DNA from: an uncultured bacterium | Lineage (GTDB): Bacteria; Planctomycetota; UBA1135; GCA-002686595 | Direction: 5' to 3' | Assembly: GCA_938083085.1 (NCBI GenBank) | Contig: CALLKX010000005.1 | Coordinates: forward strand, 24,573-88,572 | DNA: 64,000 nt | Shown here: piece after piece, positions 49,271-58,197 of the stretch | Layout of the letters: every line of letters starts with the position of its first letter | Position numbering within the stretch: position 1 is the stretch's first letter | Position numbers and translations under genes: made by a program | The notes under the pieces: model-generated | What the model saw: only the letters and a program-made list of their open reading frames with translations | Told to the model about the DNA's origin: nothing | Database searches by the model: none

Positions 49271-50929
49271 ATGGGCCTCCAAGACGACCTCCAAGCTCAG
49301 TTCGGTCTGACCGACTGCTCGTATCGAGCCAACCTCTCCAAGGACGAGCTCTTCCACGCGGCGATCGAGAACGACCGAGGTCGGATCCGTGCAGACGGTC
49401 CCGACGACGAGCCCAAGGCGTACGCCAGCAAGCTTGGTGTCGACGGCCCCCTCTTCTTCTACAGCGACCCCAGCTGCACAGGCCGTCCGGTGAAGGACAC
49501 CTTCGCCGTCGCGCACCCGAGCCTCGACGAGAAGATCTGGTGGAAGAACGACCTGCAGAAGTTCGACCCCGCGAGCTTCGACGTCCTGCTGGGCCGGGTC
49601 GCGGAGCACCTCAACGCTCGGAAGGCGACGCTGTTCGTGAAGGACGTCTACTGCGGTACAGACCCCAGCTACGCGGTCCCTTACCGCTTCGTGGGCGAGT
49701 ACGCGACGCACGCGATGTTCGTGCACAACATGTTCCCCAAGGGCATCGAGGGCGTCGAGGGGGAGGATGGGAAGCGCTGGACGCTCCTGAACGTCCCCAG
49801 CTTCCGGGCGGATCCGGCCATCGACGGGACCCGGAGCAAGCGCGCCGTCATCGCGGACTTCGAGCGGCGGATCATGCTGGTGGTTGGGCGCGCCGACTAC
49901 TGCGGCGTGAACAAGAAGGGGATGTTCACCGTGATGAACTACCTCTTGCCGGAGCTCGGGCACATGTCCATGCACTGCTCGGCCAACATCGGCGCGGGCG
50001 GAGACGGGGCGATCCTCTTCGGCCTCTCCGGGACCGGCAAGACGACGCTCTCCGCCGATCCGGATCGCAAGCTCATCGGTGACGACGAGCACGCCTGGAC
50101 CGACGCCGGCGTCTCCAACCTCGAGGACGGCTGCTATGCCAAGCTCATCGACCTCGACAAGGACGCCGAGCCCATCATCGCCGCGGCCCTCAGCACCCGT
50201 GGGACCGTGGTAGAGAACCTGCCCGCGCTGCCCGGCAAGGCGCTCGCGGACACCGACCCCCAGGAGCTGGACCTCACGGACGGCTCGATCACCGAGAACA
50301 CTCGCATCAGCTACCCGCTGGATGCCAACCCGAACGTGGCCGAGGGAGGCCGGGGCGGTCACCCCGAGACCATCGTGCTGCTCACCGCTGATGCCTTCGG
50401 CGTGCTGCCGCCCGTCTCGATTCTCGACACGCGCGAGGTCATGTACCACTTCGTGCAGGGGTTCACCGCGAAGCTCGCCGGCACGGAGGTGGGGGTCACC
50501 GAGCCCACGGCCGCCTTCTCGGCCTGCTTCGGCGCGCCCTTCATGCCCCACCGCCCGCCGGTGTACGCGAAGAAGCTCTCGGAGAAGATGGCGCAGCACG
50601 AGACTCGCTGCGTGCTCCTCAACACGGGCTGGACCGGCGGGGCCTACGGCGAGGGGAAGCGGATCTCCATCAAGGACACCCGCGCCCTGCTCAACGCAGC
50701 GCTCGCCGGCGACCTCCACTCCGACGGGATGGAGTACGACCAGCACCCCATCTTCGGGCTCAAGATGCCCAAGAGCTGCCCCGGCGTGGACCCCGAGATC
50801 CTCGACCCGCGCAAGTGCTGGTCGGACAAGGCCGCCTACGACGCCGCCGCGAACAAGCTCGCGGTCATGTTCAGGGAGAACTTCGAGAAGAAGGGATTCG
50901 CGGACCTGGGGATCGAAGCCGCCATCTGA
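49271..50929 (+). CDS. pckA: Phosphoenolpyruvate carboxykinase (ATP)
   Basis: The 552-residue enzyme has the ATP-type PEPCK signatures: SANIGAGGDGAILFGLSGTGKTTLSADPDRKLIGDDEHAWTD, with the kinase-1a (P-loop) and kinase-2 motifs. RFVGEYATHAMFVHNMFP and ARTRISYPLDANPN-like segments bind oxaloacetate and metal. It converts oxaloacetate and ATP to PEP, ADP and CO2 in the cytoplasm, feeding gluconeogenesis. The N-terminal QDDLQAQFGLTDCSYRANLSKDELFHAAIENDRGRI is also typical. The ATG at 49271 is chosen. A GC-rich hairpin (49150-49182, GGCCCCG/CGGGGCC) in the leader may affect expression, which is inference. The TPR gene follows after 25 bases. Confidence 0.96.
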   Translation: MGLQDDLQAQFGLTDCSYRANLSKDELFHAAIENDRGRIRADGPDDEPKAYASKLGVDGPLFFYSDPSCTGRPVKDTFAVAHPSLDEKIWWKNDLQKFDPASFDVLLGRVAEHLNARKATLFVKDVYCGTDPSYAVPYRFVGEYATHAMFVHNMFPKGIEGVEGEDGKRWTLLNVPSFRADPAIDGTRSKRAVIADFERRIMLVVGRADYCGVNKKGMFTVMNYLLPELGHMSMHCSANIGAGGDGAILFGLSGTGKTTLSADPDRKLIGDDEHAWTDAGVSNLEDGCYAKLIDLDKDAEPIIAAALSTRGTVVENLPALPGKALADTDPQELDLTDGSITENTRISYPLDANPNVAEGGRGGHPETIVLLTADAFGVLPPVSILDTREVMYHFVQGFTAKLAGTEVGVTEPTAAFSACFGAPFMPHRPPVYAKKLSEKMAQHETRCVLLNTGWTGGAYGEGKRISIKDTRALLNAALAGDLHSDGMEYDQHPIFGLKMPKSCPGVDPEILDPRKCWSDKAAYDAAANKLAVMFRENFEKKGFADLGIEAAI

Positions 50930-50954
50930 AGGCCTCCGGGCTTACGCTCTCCTG

Positions 50955-51350
50955 ATGACTGACTCCATCGAAGAGCGCCGCCAGGCGCCCTACCTCGAGG
51001 GCCTCGCGCTGTTCGGCGAGGACCGGCATGAAGAAGCCATCCTGAAGTACGAGGAGTCCCTCGCCGTGGACCCCGTGTGGACCGAGTCCATGCACGGGAA
51101 GGCGATGGCGCTGATGCAGCTTGAGCGCTACGACGAGGCCATCGAGCTCGGGCTGCGGATCGTCGAGCTCGACCCGAACGACGCATTCGCGCACACCTCC
51201 CTCTCGATCTTCTACCAGCGCAAGGGGCTGATCGATGAGGCGGAAGAGGAGGGCGCGAAGGCTCGAATGATCTCCTGGAAGGAGGAGCTCAAGTCCAACC
51301 CGGACGCGCGCCCGCCTGGACCCGCCGGGAACCTCGACGTCTTCCAGTAG
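50955..51350 (+). CDS. Small TPR-repeat protein
   Basis: The ATG at 50955 gives 131 residues with two to three tetratricopeptide repeats: PYLEGLALFGEDRHEEAILKYEESLAVDPVW, ESMHGKAMALMQLERYDEAIELGLRIVELDPND, and AFAHTSLSIFYQRKGLIDEAEEEGAKARMISWK. The W/L/A/P pattern at helix positions matches the TPR consensus. It lacks a signal peptide and is likely a cytoplasmic protein-protein interaction module. It starts 25 bases after pckA and may be co-transcribed. Function is unknown. Confidence 0.85.
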   Translation: MTDSIEERRQAPYLEGLALFGEDRHEEAILKYEESLAVDPVWTESMHGKAMALMQLERYDEAIELGLRIVELDPNDAFAHTSLSIFYQRKGLIDEAEEEGAKARMISWKEELKSNPDARPPGPAGNLDVFQ

Positions 51351-51684
51351 CCCAGAGGCGAGCGGGCGACGAGGGGAGGCGCGAGCGCCTCGGCGGTCAT
51401 CCACGGTCCGCCATGGATCGGATGAGCTCTGTGGCTCTTTGGCTCTGTGGCTCTGTGCCCCTGCGGAAGCGGGAAGCCGGCGCGGCTGCCCCTGGCGTCC
51501 GCTGTAGCTGATCGCGTCCGCCGTCACGGCACGCGGACCTCAGCGAGCCGCCTTCTCTTGGCCGACCGTCGCCCCTTGGAGGGCACGCCGATCTTCACCG
51601 GGCGTGCTCCCCGCAGAGTTCAGGCGGGGCCGCTCTGAGCGAGCGGCGGACGGAGCCGCGCGCGCGGCTCCGTACTCCCGCTCC
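51351..51684. other. Intergenic stretch with short direct repeats and a palindrome
   Basis: This 334-base stretch lies between the TPR gene and the convergent iron-sulfur factor gene. Near 51426-51455 the sequence GGCTCT(G/T)TG recurs three to four times (GTGGCTCTTTGGCTCTGTGG...). A perfect 24-base palindrome (51650-51673, ACGGAGCCGCGC and its mirror) lies 12 bases before the stop of the convergent gene and may act as a terminator without a T tract. No gene is supported. Confidence 0.5.
51650..51673 (-). terminator. Perfect palindrome, possible terminator after the MIP18/PaaD-like gene
   Basis: ACGGAGCCGCGC is followed directly by its reverse complement GCGCGGCTCCGT, giving a 12-base stem with almost no loop. 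It lies 12 bases after the stop of the minus-strand gene. No T tract is present, so this is only a possible terminator. Confidence 0.35.
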
Positions 51685-52011
51685 TCAGTCGTCACCCTCG
51701 TCGGAGTCCTCTGAGTCCATCCCCAGGGCCTTACGCCCCTCGTCGGAGATGAGGTGGGGGGTCCAGGCCGGCTCGAAGACGATCTCGATGTCGGTCTCGT
51801 CAACGCCCTCGAGGCTGTTGCAGCGGCGACGCATGACGTCGGGGATCGTGCGGGCCTCGGGGCAAGACTGGGAGGTCAGCGTCATGGTGATGAGGACCTT
51901 GGGGTCCTCGACCTTGACGTCATAGATCAGCCCGAGGTCGACGATGTTGACGGGGATCTCGGGATCGAAGACCTGCTTGAGCTGGTCGTAGACTTCTTCG
52001 GTGGTGGGCAT
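51685..52011 (-). CDS. Metal-sulfur cluster assembly factor (MIP18/PaaD, DUF59)
   Basis: The ATG at 52011 gives 108 residues. VYDQLKQVFDPEIPVNIVDLGLIYDVKVEDPKVLITMTLTSQSCPEARTIPDVMRRRC carries the DUF59 signatures, including D-P-E-I-P-V-N-I-V-D-L-G-L-I and the T-x-x-x-C-P segment with the conserved cysteine. The SQSCPEA loop is close to SufT/PaaD-type proteins that help insert or repair iron-sulfur clusters in the cytoplasm. It stands alone; no suf genes are nearby. The acidic tail (MDSEDSDEGDD) is low complexity. It is divergent from manA. Confidence 0.88.
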   Translation of the reverse strand: MPTTEEVYDQLKQVFDPEIPVNIVDLGLIYDVKVEDPKVLITMTLTSQSCPEARTIPDVMRRRCNSLEGVDETDIEIVFEPAWTPHLISDEGRKALGMDSEDSDEGDD

Positions 52012-52220
52012 GGGGGGCTCCTGGGTGGGGTTCTGAGCACAGGGAATAAGCCCGCCGCGGCGCGCCGTCCAGCCACGAACGGAGAACTCACCACCGGAGG
52101 GGGGTGGGGAGGGCCTCACCCCGGGATCCATCTCCCTCCCGGGCGGCGGGGAAGCGCAGCCTCAGGCCCTATTCACCCGGGGTATTTGGCTCAACGGGCG
52201 GCAGTGGGGGATACTCAGGC

Positions 52221-53171
52221 ATGTCGGGAGAAAGCGGGGCGGAACCGGTGACCTTCGAGTCCATCTACAAGGAGCGTGTCTGGGGCGGGCGGGCTCTCGA
52301 GACGAATTTTGATCGTCAGCTCCCGGCCGCGAAGACGCCCTTCGGCGAGGCCTGGGAGGTGGTCGACCGCCCCGACGATCGGGGCCGTGTCGCGACCGGG
52401 GTCCACGCGGGGCGCACCCTCCACGAGCTCTGGGTCGAGCAACGCGAAGAGCTCTTCGGGGCTGGCCTGGAGCATGCGGGGCCAGACTTTCCGCTCCTCC
52501 TCAAGATCCTGGACGCGCGACGTCATCTCTCGGTTCAGGTGCACCCGCCGGCGTCCGCCGTGGCCGAGCTGGGCGGGGAGGCCAAGACCGAGATGTGGTA
52601 CGTGCTCGCCGCGGACCCTGGTGCGAAGCTCTTCGTCGGGGTGAAGGAGGGCGTGAACCGGGTGGCCTTCGAGCGAGCGGTCGCGGAGGGTCGCACCGAG
52701 GAGATGCTCCACGTGTTGGAGCCGAAGGCCGGGGAGTTCCTCTTCATCCCGAGCGGCCGGCTCCACGCCATCGGCGCGGGGTTGGTTCTCTTCGAGATGC
52801 AGCAGAACAGCGACACGGTCTACAGGGTCTTCGACTGGAACCGAGTGGGCCTCAGCGGCGTGCCGCGTGAGCTCCACACAGACGAGGCGCTCCGGTGCAT
52901 CGACTTTGACGACGTCGCGCCGACCATGGGCGAGGCGCAGGGCGAGCTGCTCGTGGCCTGTGACCACTTCCGGGTCGAGCGCTGGGCGATCAAGCCCGGC
53001 ACCGCCCGGGGGGGCGGCGAGGATCGCTTCGCGCTCTACACCGTCGTCGAGGGCGTCGCCCGGTGCGGCGCCTCATCCTTCGAGGCGGGCTCCTCGTTCC
53101 TGTTGCCTGTGGGAGGCGCGCCCCTCGAGACGCCGTCCGGTGCCGTGGTCCTGCGGACCACGCTCCCCTGA
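52221..53171 (+). CDS. manA: Mannose-6-phosphate isomerase, type I
   Basis: The ATG at 52221 gives 316 residues. The metal-binding cupin motifs are visible: PLLLKILDARRHLSVQVHPP with Q-x-H, KTEMWYVLAADPGAKLFVGVK with the Glu, and FLFIPSGRLHAIGAGLVLFEMQQNSDTVYRVFDWNR with the second His and the family QNSDTTYR-like segment. The opening FESIYKERVWGGRALETNF is typical of short class I phosphomannose isomerases (about 310-320 residues). It interconverts mannose-6-phosphate and fructose-6-phosphate, linking glycolysis to mannosylated polysaccharides. It ends 12 bases before the convergent ACT gene. Confidence 0.9.
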   Translation: MSGESGAEPVTFESIYKERVWGGRALETNFDRQLPAAKTPFGEAWEVVDRPDDRGRVATGVHAGRTLHELWVEQREELFGAGLEHAGPDFPLLLKILDARRHLSVQVHPPASAVAELGGEAKTEMWYVLAADPGAKLFVGVKEGVNRVAFERAVAEGRTEEMLHVLEPKAGEFLFIPSGRLHAIGAGLVLFEMQQNSDTVYRVFDWNRVGLSGVPRELHTDEALRCIDFDDVAPTMGEAQGELLVACDHFRVERWAIKPGTARGGGEDRFALYTVVEGVARCGASSFEAGSSFLLPVGGAPLETPSGAVVLRTTLP

Positions 53172-53183
53172 GCGACCCCTGGC

Positions 53184-53573
53184 TCAGCGGTAGGGCGGAA
53201 AGCCTGCCTCGGTGAGGCAGGCGAGCGCGTCGTCGAGCCGTACGGAAGGCACCAGCACGTAGTCGGTGTCGAAAGTCGAGAGCGCGAAGACGCTGATCCC
53301 GGCTCCCGCCAGGGCGGCGGTGATCTCCGCCAGCAGTCCGACGATGGAGAAGTCGAGCGGGCCCTCCACTTCGAGCGCACCCCAGCCCTCGCTCACCTCG
53401 CCCCAGCCGTCGAGCTCTGGGCGCCGGCGGCAGACGACGCTGAGCTCCGCCTCGGTCCGCCCGACCCAGACCATGGGCTCGGTGGCCAGGGTCTTTGGGA
53501 GGGGGTGATCCGCGGGCAGCCGGTGGATCGAGAAGTCGCCGGAGAGGCGACGGATGCGGGGGCGTTGCTCCAT
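53184..53573 (-). CDS. ACT-domain protein
   Basis: The 129-residue protein has a C-terminal ACT-like module: LDFSIVGLLAEITAALAGAGISVFALSTFDTDYVLVPSVRLDDALACLTEAGF, with the typical strand-helix-strand-strand-helix-strand layout and a Gly at the ligand-binding turn. The N-terminal half (SIHRLPADHPLPKTLATEPMVWVGRTEAELSVVCRRRPEL) is also strand-rich, as in the two-ACT CASTOR-like proteins. Such proteins often bind amino acids. It could be a regulator or a sensor, but no enzymatic domain is present. It is convergent with manA (12-base gap). The M28 peptidase gene is next on the same strand, further downstream (53695). Confidence 0.8.
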   Translation of the reverse strand: MEQRPRIRRLSGDFSIHRLPADHPLPKTLATEPMVWVGRTEAELSVVCRRRPELDGWGEVSEGWGALEVEGPLDFSIVGLLAEITAALAGAGISVFALSTFDTDYVLVPSVRLDDALACLTEAGFPPYR

Positions 53574-53694
53574 GGTCAGCGCTCCTGTGGGGACCCCGTT
53601 TCGCCTGGACGACCTGGACGGGGAAGCGGAGCGGCGGGCGGCAGAGCAGAGGTTCGAGCGAACCTCGTCTCCGCTGCCCCGCCGCCAGCGCGGC

Positions 53695-55662
53695 TCACTT
53701 CGAGTCGTCCTTGGAGGCCTTGCGAGTCGCCTCCCAAGCGTACCCGTCCGAGTCCGGCGAGCTCTTGACGTCGCCCTTGAGGCTGCCGTCCTCCTGGAGC
53801 TTCCCGGTGGCCGTCAGCCTGCCGTAGCTGTCGGACTCGTACTGGAAGGTGAGCGTCTTCTTCGCGGCGTCCCACTTGCCCTTCTCGAGCTTGCGACGGT
53901 CGTCGCCCATGATCATGGCACCGGTCACGGCGCCCTCGCCGTCCATCGCGAGGGCGAGCCCGAACTCGAGGCCAGGGGTCGTGAACTCGGCGGTCCAGTC
54001 ACCGGCGATCGGGGAGTCGCCGCTGGCCTGCTCGGTGCCCTTGGAGTCCTCGGCAGGCTTCTTCCCCGCCTCCTTCTTGGCGTCCTTGTCGGCGCTCTCT
54101 ACAGCCTTCTCTTCGACCTCCTCTTCAGCCATCTCTTCCATCTCCTCTTCAGCCTTCTTCTCCGGCGGCGGCTCAGGGATGTAGCGCGGCAGGAGCGTAT
54201 CCGCCATGGCCAGGCTGTAGGCGGTCACGGCGGAGCAGGTGGCGGACTGGACCAGGTACTCCTCGATGGCGTACTCGAGGGTGTCGCGCTGGGTGTGCCA
54301 GGAGAAGCGGTAGCCCATGCCCTCGAGGCCGGGGCGGTTCTTCTCGGTCCAGAAGAAGCCAGGCACGCCCTTGCGGTTGAAGGACGCGTGGTCCGAGCTG
54401 CCGCCGCGGGGCATCTTGTCCCGGATCTCGAGGTCGATGGGGAGCTCGGGGAACGCGGCGTTCACCGGGGCGATGGCGGCGGCGAGCATGGGCTCCATGC
54501 TCTCGATGCAGAACAGTCCCCCCTGGTAGTAGGTGCCGCCGTCGTCCACGAAGCAGGCGGAGATCCCGTCGAGTTCCTCGTCCGTGAGGCTCTCCACGTA
54601 GCCGCGGCTCCCGAGCAGCCCCTGCTCTTCACCGGACCAGAGGCAGAAGCGGATGGTGCGGCGGGGCTGGACGCCCGCGGCCATCAGGATGCGCGCCGTC
54701 TCCAGCGTGACGGACGAGCCGGTGCCGTTGTCCTGGGTGCCCTGGGAGCCCGGGCCGTTCCAGGAGTCGAGGTGCGCGGAGATGATGACGACCTCGTCGG
54801 GGAACTCCGACCCGCGGATCTCGGCGACCGTGTTGAACACGCCGAAGGGGCCCTCGGTGAAGTAGTGCCTGAGGTCCGCCTCGATCTCCACCTCTTCGCC
54901 GTCGGAGAGGCGCGAGTTGATGGCGTCGTAGTCCTGACGTCGGATGGTGATCTCGACGTCGGTGGGGAGGGTCTCCATGGTCAGCTCCCGCCAGCCGCGG
55001 ACCCCTCCGGTGGTGATCTCGTCCCGCGAGCTGCCGGTCAGCTTGCCAAGGAAGGTGAACTCCTTGAGGGCGTCCTGGACCTCGCGCCGCTCCTCGCGCT
55101 CGGCCTTGGCGGCGTCGCGGTCCCGGTTGCGGCGGCGGCGGGTCTCCTTGGAGAGCAGCCAGGCGCCATCCAGCTGGTCGCGTACCGCCTCGAGCTCCTC
55201 CATGTTCTTGGGCTCCTTCACGACCAGGCCGCGGACGGGACCGTCGGTGCCGGCGCCCCACGCGCGGGTGGTGAACTCGATCTCACGTTCGACGGGGCCG
55301 ACCATCTTGACGCTGCTTGGACCGCGGTCAAAGCGGACGGGAACCTCGCCCCAGCGTTGCAGGCGGGCCCCGGTGAGGCCCAGCTCGGTGAATCGGTCCC
55401 GGGACCACACGTTGGCTCGCTCGAGGGCGGAGGATCCGGTGAGGCGCGGCCCGATCTCCTCGCTGATGTAGGTGAGGGTCTCCCAGACCTCGGAGTTGTT
55501 CTTCCCCTCGTCGATGATCGCGGCGATCACCTCCTCCATGGGGGCGACGTCGTCGGGGGAGGGGGCGGGATCGGGGGACGCGTCCTGGGCGCTGGCGCTG
55601 GCGGCCACGCAGAGCAGGATCGGAACGAGGACGGTCCGTGGGGAGAGGAGCGAGAGCGTCAT
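53695..55662 (-). CDS. Exported M28-family metallopeptidase
   Basis: The ATG at 55662 gives 655 residues with a signal peptide (LVPILLCVAASASAQD). The M28 zinc set is present: SAHLDSWNGPGSQGTQDNGTGS with His/Asp and the bridging Asp, WSGEEQGLLGS with the catalytic Glu, FVDDGG with the next Asp, and WHTQRDTLEYA with the last His. These are di-zinc aminopeptidase-like enzymes that act outside the cytoplasm on peptides. After about residue 500 a charged linker (EEEMEEMAEEEVEEK...) joins a small C-terminal beta-domain (IAGDWTAEFTTPGLEFGLALAMDGEGAVTGAMI) of unknown role. The gene stands alone and is divergent from the FtsX-type permease gene. Confidence 0.92.
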   Translation of the reverse strand: MTLSLLSPRTVLVPILLCVAASASAQDASPDPAPSPDDVAPMEEVIAAIIDEGKNNSEVWETLTYISEEIGPRLTGSSALERANVWSRDRFTELGLTGARLQRWGEVPVRFDRGPSSVKMVGPVEREIEFTTRAWGAGTDGPVRGLVVKEPKNMEELEAVRDQLDGAWLLSKETRRRRNRDRDAAKAEREERREVQDALKEFTFLGKLTGSSRDEITTGGVRGWRELTMETLPTDVEITIRRQDYDAINSRLSDGEEVEIEADLRHYFTEGPFGVFNTVAEIRGSEFPDEVVIISAHLDSWNGPGSQGTQDNGTGSSVTLETARILMAAGVQPRRTIRFCLWSGEEQGLLGSRGYVESLTDEELDGISACFVDDGGTYYQGGLFCIESMEPMLAAAIAPVNAAFPELPIDLEIRDKMPRGGSSDHASFNRKGVPGFFWTEKNRPGLEGMGYRFSWHTQRDTLEYAIEEYLVQSATCSAVTAYSLAMADTLLPRYIPEPPPEKKAEEEMEEMAEEEVEEKAVESADKDAKKEAGKKPAEDSKGTEQASGDSPIAGDWTAEFTTPGLEFGLALAMDGEGAVTGAMIMGDDRRKLEKGKWDAAKKTLTFQYESDSYGRLTATGKLQEDGSLKGDVKSSPDSDGYAWEATRKASKDDSK

Positions 55663-55804
55663 CAGTGCTGGGGGGGTGTAGGAGCGAGCCCTTCGAGGAG
55701 CCTCGGCCGGTTCGGTGAGGCCCGAGGGCTGGACTCGCATCCTAGCCGGGGCGGCTCAACCTCGCCGGGGCCTTGCGCTTCCTGTACAGCGGATGGCGGA
55801 GCCT

Positions 55805-55852
55805 GCCATGAGCGCAGCGTTGCAGCAGGCCATGAGCGCAGCGTTGCAGCAG
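55805..55852. repeat. 24-bp perfect tandem duplication
   Basis: Two adjacent identical copies of a 24-base unit occupy 55805-55828 and 55829-55852. Each copy opens GCCATGAGCGCAGCG and ends TTGCAGCAG. They lie between the M28 gene and the FtsX-type permease gene, 68 bases before the permease start, so they could affect either promoter. Confidence 0.9.
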
Positions 55853-55919
55853 GGGGGAGGGCGAGCCGTGGCGGGCCATGGCGAGAGCGGCGCGGGGAGT
55901 CGCCGGGTAGGATCCTCAC

Positions 55920-57182
55920 GTGCCCCATGCCCTCTCCAGCTGGTTCCTGATCGTCTCGCGGTCGCTGCGTGAGCACAGGCTCTCCACGTCCATCACGGTC
56001 GGCGCGGGCGCGCTGGCCAGCGGACTGGTGATGGCGGTCTTCGCCATTCACGGGGCGACCTCGGACGCGTTCTCCGGCTCCAGCTCCGACTACGACGCGA
56101 TCCTTGGAGCGCCTGGGGGGCAGGGTCAGCTCGTACTCAACTCGCTCTTCCACCTGGATGCCTCCCAGGGGAATCTCCCCTGGTCCATGTACGAGGCCAT
56201 CGCGGCGGACCCCGGGGTCGAGCGCGCTGTGCCCTACGCCCTGGGCGACAACTTCCGAGGCTTCCGGATCATCGGTACGACGCTCGGCGCCTTTGTCGGG
56301 CGTGACCCCCTGCCTCCGGGCGAGTGGTTCGACCCGAAGAAGCGTCAGGCCGTGGTCGGGGCAGCGGTGGCGAGGGAGACTGGGCTGGTGCGTGGCAGCG
56401 TGTTCCAGCCCAGCCACGGCCTCACCTACGACGCCGCGGATCCGCGCCGCCACGCGACGCCCTTCGTGGTCACGGCGGTCATGGCGCCGACCGGCACCCC
56501 GGATGACCGAGCGATCTTCATTCCGATCGAGGGGATCTTCCGGATGGACGGCCATGAGCTGCGCGGCTCCGGAGAGGCCGTGGAGGCCGAAGCATTCCAC
56601 GAATTGGAGATCCCGGACGAGCACAAGGAGGTGTCGGCGGTGCTCCTCCGGTTCCGGCGCGGCGGGATCAACCCGGGCCTGCGCCTCAACCACAAGATCA
56701 ACGTGGCTGGGGACCGTGCGACTCTCGCCTGGCCCATCGCCCAGGTGCTGGCGGACCTCTATCGCAAGCTCTTCTGGGCCATCGAGGTGCTGCGTATCGT
56801 CGCGCTCATGGTGGTCGTGGTCGCGGGTGGTGCGCTCCTCGCGAGCCTGTACAACACAATGAACGAGCGGCGCCGAGAGCTGGCGATCCTGCGCAGCCTG
56901 GGGGCGAGCCGCGCGACGGTCTTCAGCGTCATCGTCGGGGAGGCTGCCGTTATTTCCCTCCTGGGGGCCCTGCTGGGCTTCCTGGTCGAGCGAGCGATCC
57001 TCTTTCGGGTGAGCGACACGCTCCTCTCCACGACCGGGGTCCTGCTCTCGGCGGGGACTGCCGGCGGAGCGCACCTCTGGACGCCCCTGGGAATGTTGGC
57101 GGTCGGGCTGGTCGCCGGCGTCGTGCCTGCGCTGAAGGCGTACGCTGTGGACCCGTGCCAGACCCTGGCGCGAGGATCATGA
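55920..57182 (+). CDS. FtsX-type (MacB-like) ABC permease
   Basis: The GTG at 55920 gives 420 residues. An N-terminal hydrophobic helix (SITVGAGALASGLVMAVFAIHG) is followed by a long periplasmic region, and three hydrophobic helices near the C-terminus (EVLRIVALMVVVVAGGALLASLY; FSVIVGEAAVISLLGALLGFLVE; LWTPLGMLAVGLVAGVVPALKAYA). The MNERRRELAILRSLGASRATVFSVIVGEA segment is the coupling-helix consensus of FtsX/MacB permeases. Its end overlaps the DUF3299 lipoprotein start as ATGA (57179-57182). Its ATPase partner is not in the window. A role in lipoprotein or small-molecule export is typical for the family. Confidence 0.85.
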   Translation: MPHALSSWFLIVSRSLREHRLSTSITVGAGALASGLVMAVFAIHGATSDAFSGSSSDYDAILGAPGGQGQLVLNSLFHLDASQGNLPWSMYEAIAADPGVERAVPYALGDNFRGFRIIGTTLGAFVGRDPLPPGEWFDPKKRQAVVGAAVARETGLVRGSVFQPSHGLTYDAADPRRHATPFVVTAVMAPTGTPDDRAIFIPIEGIFRMDGHELRGSGEAVEAEAFHELEIPDEHKEVSAVLLRFRRGGINPGLRLNHKINVAGDRATLAWPIAQVLADLYRKLFWAIEVLRIVALMVVVVAGGALLASLYNTMNERRRELAILRSLGASRATVFSVIVGEAAVISLLGALLGFLVERAILFRVSDTLLSTTGVLLSAGTAGGAHLWTPLGMLAVGLVAGVVPALKAYAVDPCQTLARGS

Positions 57183-58003
57183 CGGCCCGCACCCTCACCC
57201 TGCTGCTTCTCCTCGGCCTGGCGTCTTGTCAGGGGGAGGACTCCGCCTCGGGCGGCGTCGATGAGTTGCCCTACGACGGCGGCGCCCTCGATGGGAGCGA
57301 GGACGGCCAGCTCCCTGATGTGGTGGTCCAGCAGGTGCTCCCCTCGGACGAGCCGGTCGACCCGGCGGGGGGCGAGCTTGATGCGGAGCTGCGAGCAGCG
57401 CTGGAGGCGAAGGCCGCGGCGTACGAGGCCATGCCCATCGACGAGCTGCTGGCCTCCATGGGGCTGGCCCGTGATGAGGAGACGCAGATGATGGATCTCC
57501 CGGATGACACCATCCGGCAGCTCGCCATCGCGCGCCTCTGGCGCGAAGCCGCGCGTCCCGATGGCGGCGGCGCCCCCAGGCGTCGCGGGGACGGCCACCT
57601 GGAGCTGCGCTTCCGACACCTCTCTCTCGATGACCTCGACGACGAGGCATACGAGGGCGTGATGGACGACCTGATGCGGGGCGAGAAGCGCTTCCCCGAG
57701 GCGGTCGCGGCCCTCGACGGCGAGCGCGTCGAGATCGTCGGCTACATGATCCCCGAGGAGTGGCAGCGCCGCGAGGTCACCGAGTTCATGCTCGTCCGGG
57801 ACCTCCTCGCCTGCTGCTTCGGCGGCGCGCCCCAGCCGGACGAGTGGATCCACGTCTCCATGAAGGAGGGCAGCGGCTCGCCGTACTTTCCCTTCGTCGC
57901 TGTCAGCGTGACAGGGACGCTCCGCATCGAGGGCATCGACGACGGGGCCGGCTACGCCGCCGGGTGCTTCCGCCTCGAGGGGACGGAGACCGAGGAGCTC
58001 TGA
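57179..58003 (+). CDS. DUF3299-containing lipoprotein
   Basis: The ATG at 57179 gives 274 residues with a signal peptide and lipobox (GLASC). The N-terminal half is acidic and helical. The later half carries the DUF3299 core: VEIVGYMIPEEWQRREVTEFMLVRDLLACCFGGAPQPDEWIHVSM, followed by YFPFVAVSVTGTLRIE. The C-C pair in LLACCFGG is at the conserved place for cysteine in this family. Function is unknown, but such lipoproteins sit near FtsX-type permeases in other genomes as I recall it. Here translation is coupled by ATGA to the permease gene. A small export or envelope-assembly unit is inferred. Confidence 0.85.
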   Translation: MTARTLTLLLLLGLASCQGEDSASGGVDELPYDGGALDGSEDGQLPDVVVQQVLPSDEPVDPAGGELDAELRAALEAKAAAYEAMPIDELLASMGLARDEETQMMDLPDDTIRQLAIARLWREAARPDGGGAPRRRGDGHLELRFRHLSLDDLDDEAYEGVMDDLMRGEKRFPEAVAALDGERVEIVGYMIPEEWQRREVTEFMLVRDLLACCFGGAPQPDEWIHVSMKEGSGSPYFPFVAVSVTGTLRIEGIDDGAGYAAGCFRLEGTETEEL

Positions 58004-58197
58004 TCGAGCTCCCATGCGGCCCACGGTAAGGGTCGTATCAGAGCTGGTCAGTCCAGGCGGTCCAGGGAGGCGTCGCGCCCCGGAATTCCGAACGGCGACT
58101 ATGCTCGGTCGACCGGCCGGGCGCGAACTCTCTCAGCGTCCGCCGGGCCTTCCTTTCGATCCACTTCGCTCCGGCCGTAGCCGGAGAGGATGCTCCC

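Noticed and set aside
48947..50746. Minus-strand open frame of 599 codons under pckA
   Set aside because: It is antisense to PEP carboxykinase with intact P-loop and metal motifs.
53554..55950. Plus-strand open frame of 798 codons across the M28 peptidase gene
   Set aside because: It is antisense to a peptidase gene with all zinc ligands, and its translation is biased to Gly, Leu, Val and charged residues without a fold, typical of a GC-rich shadow.
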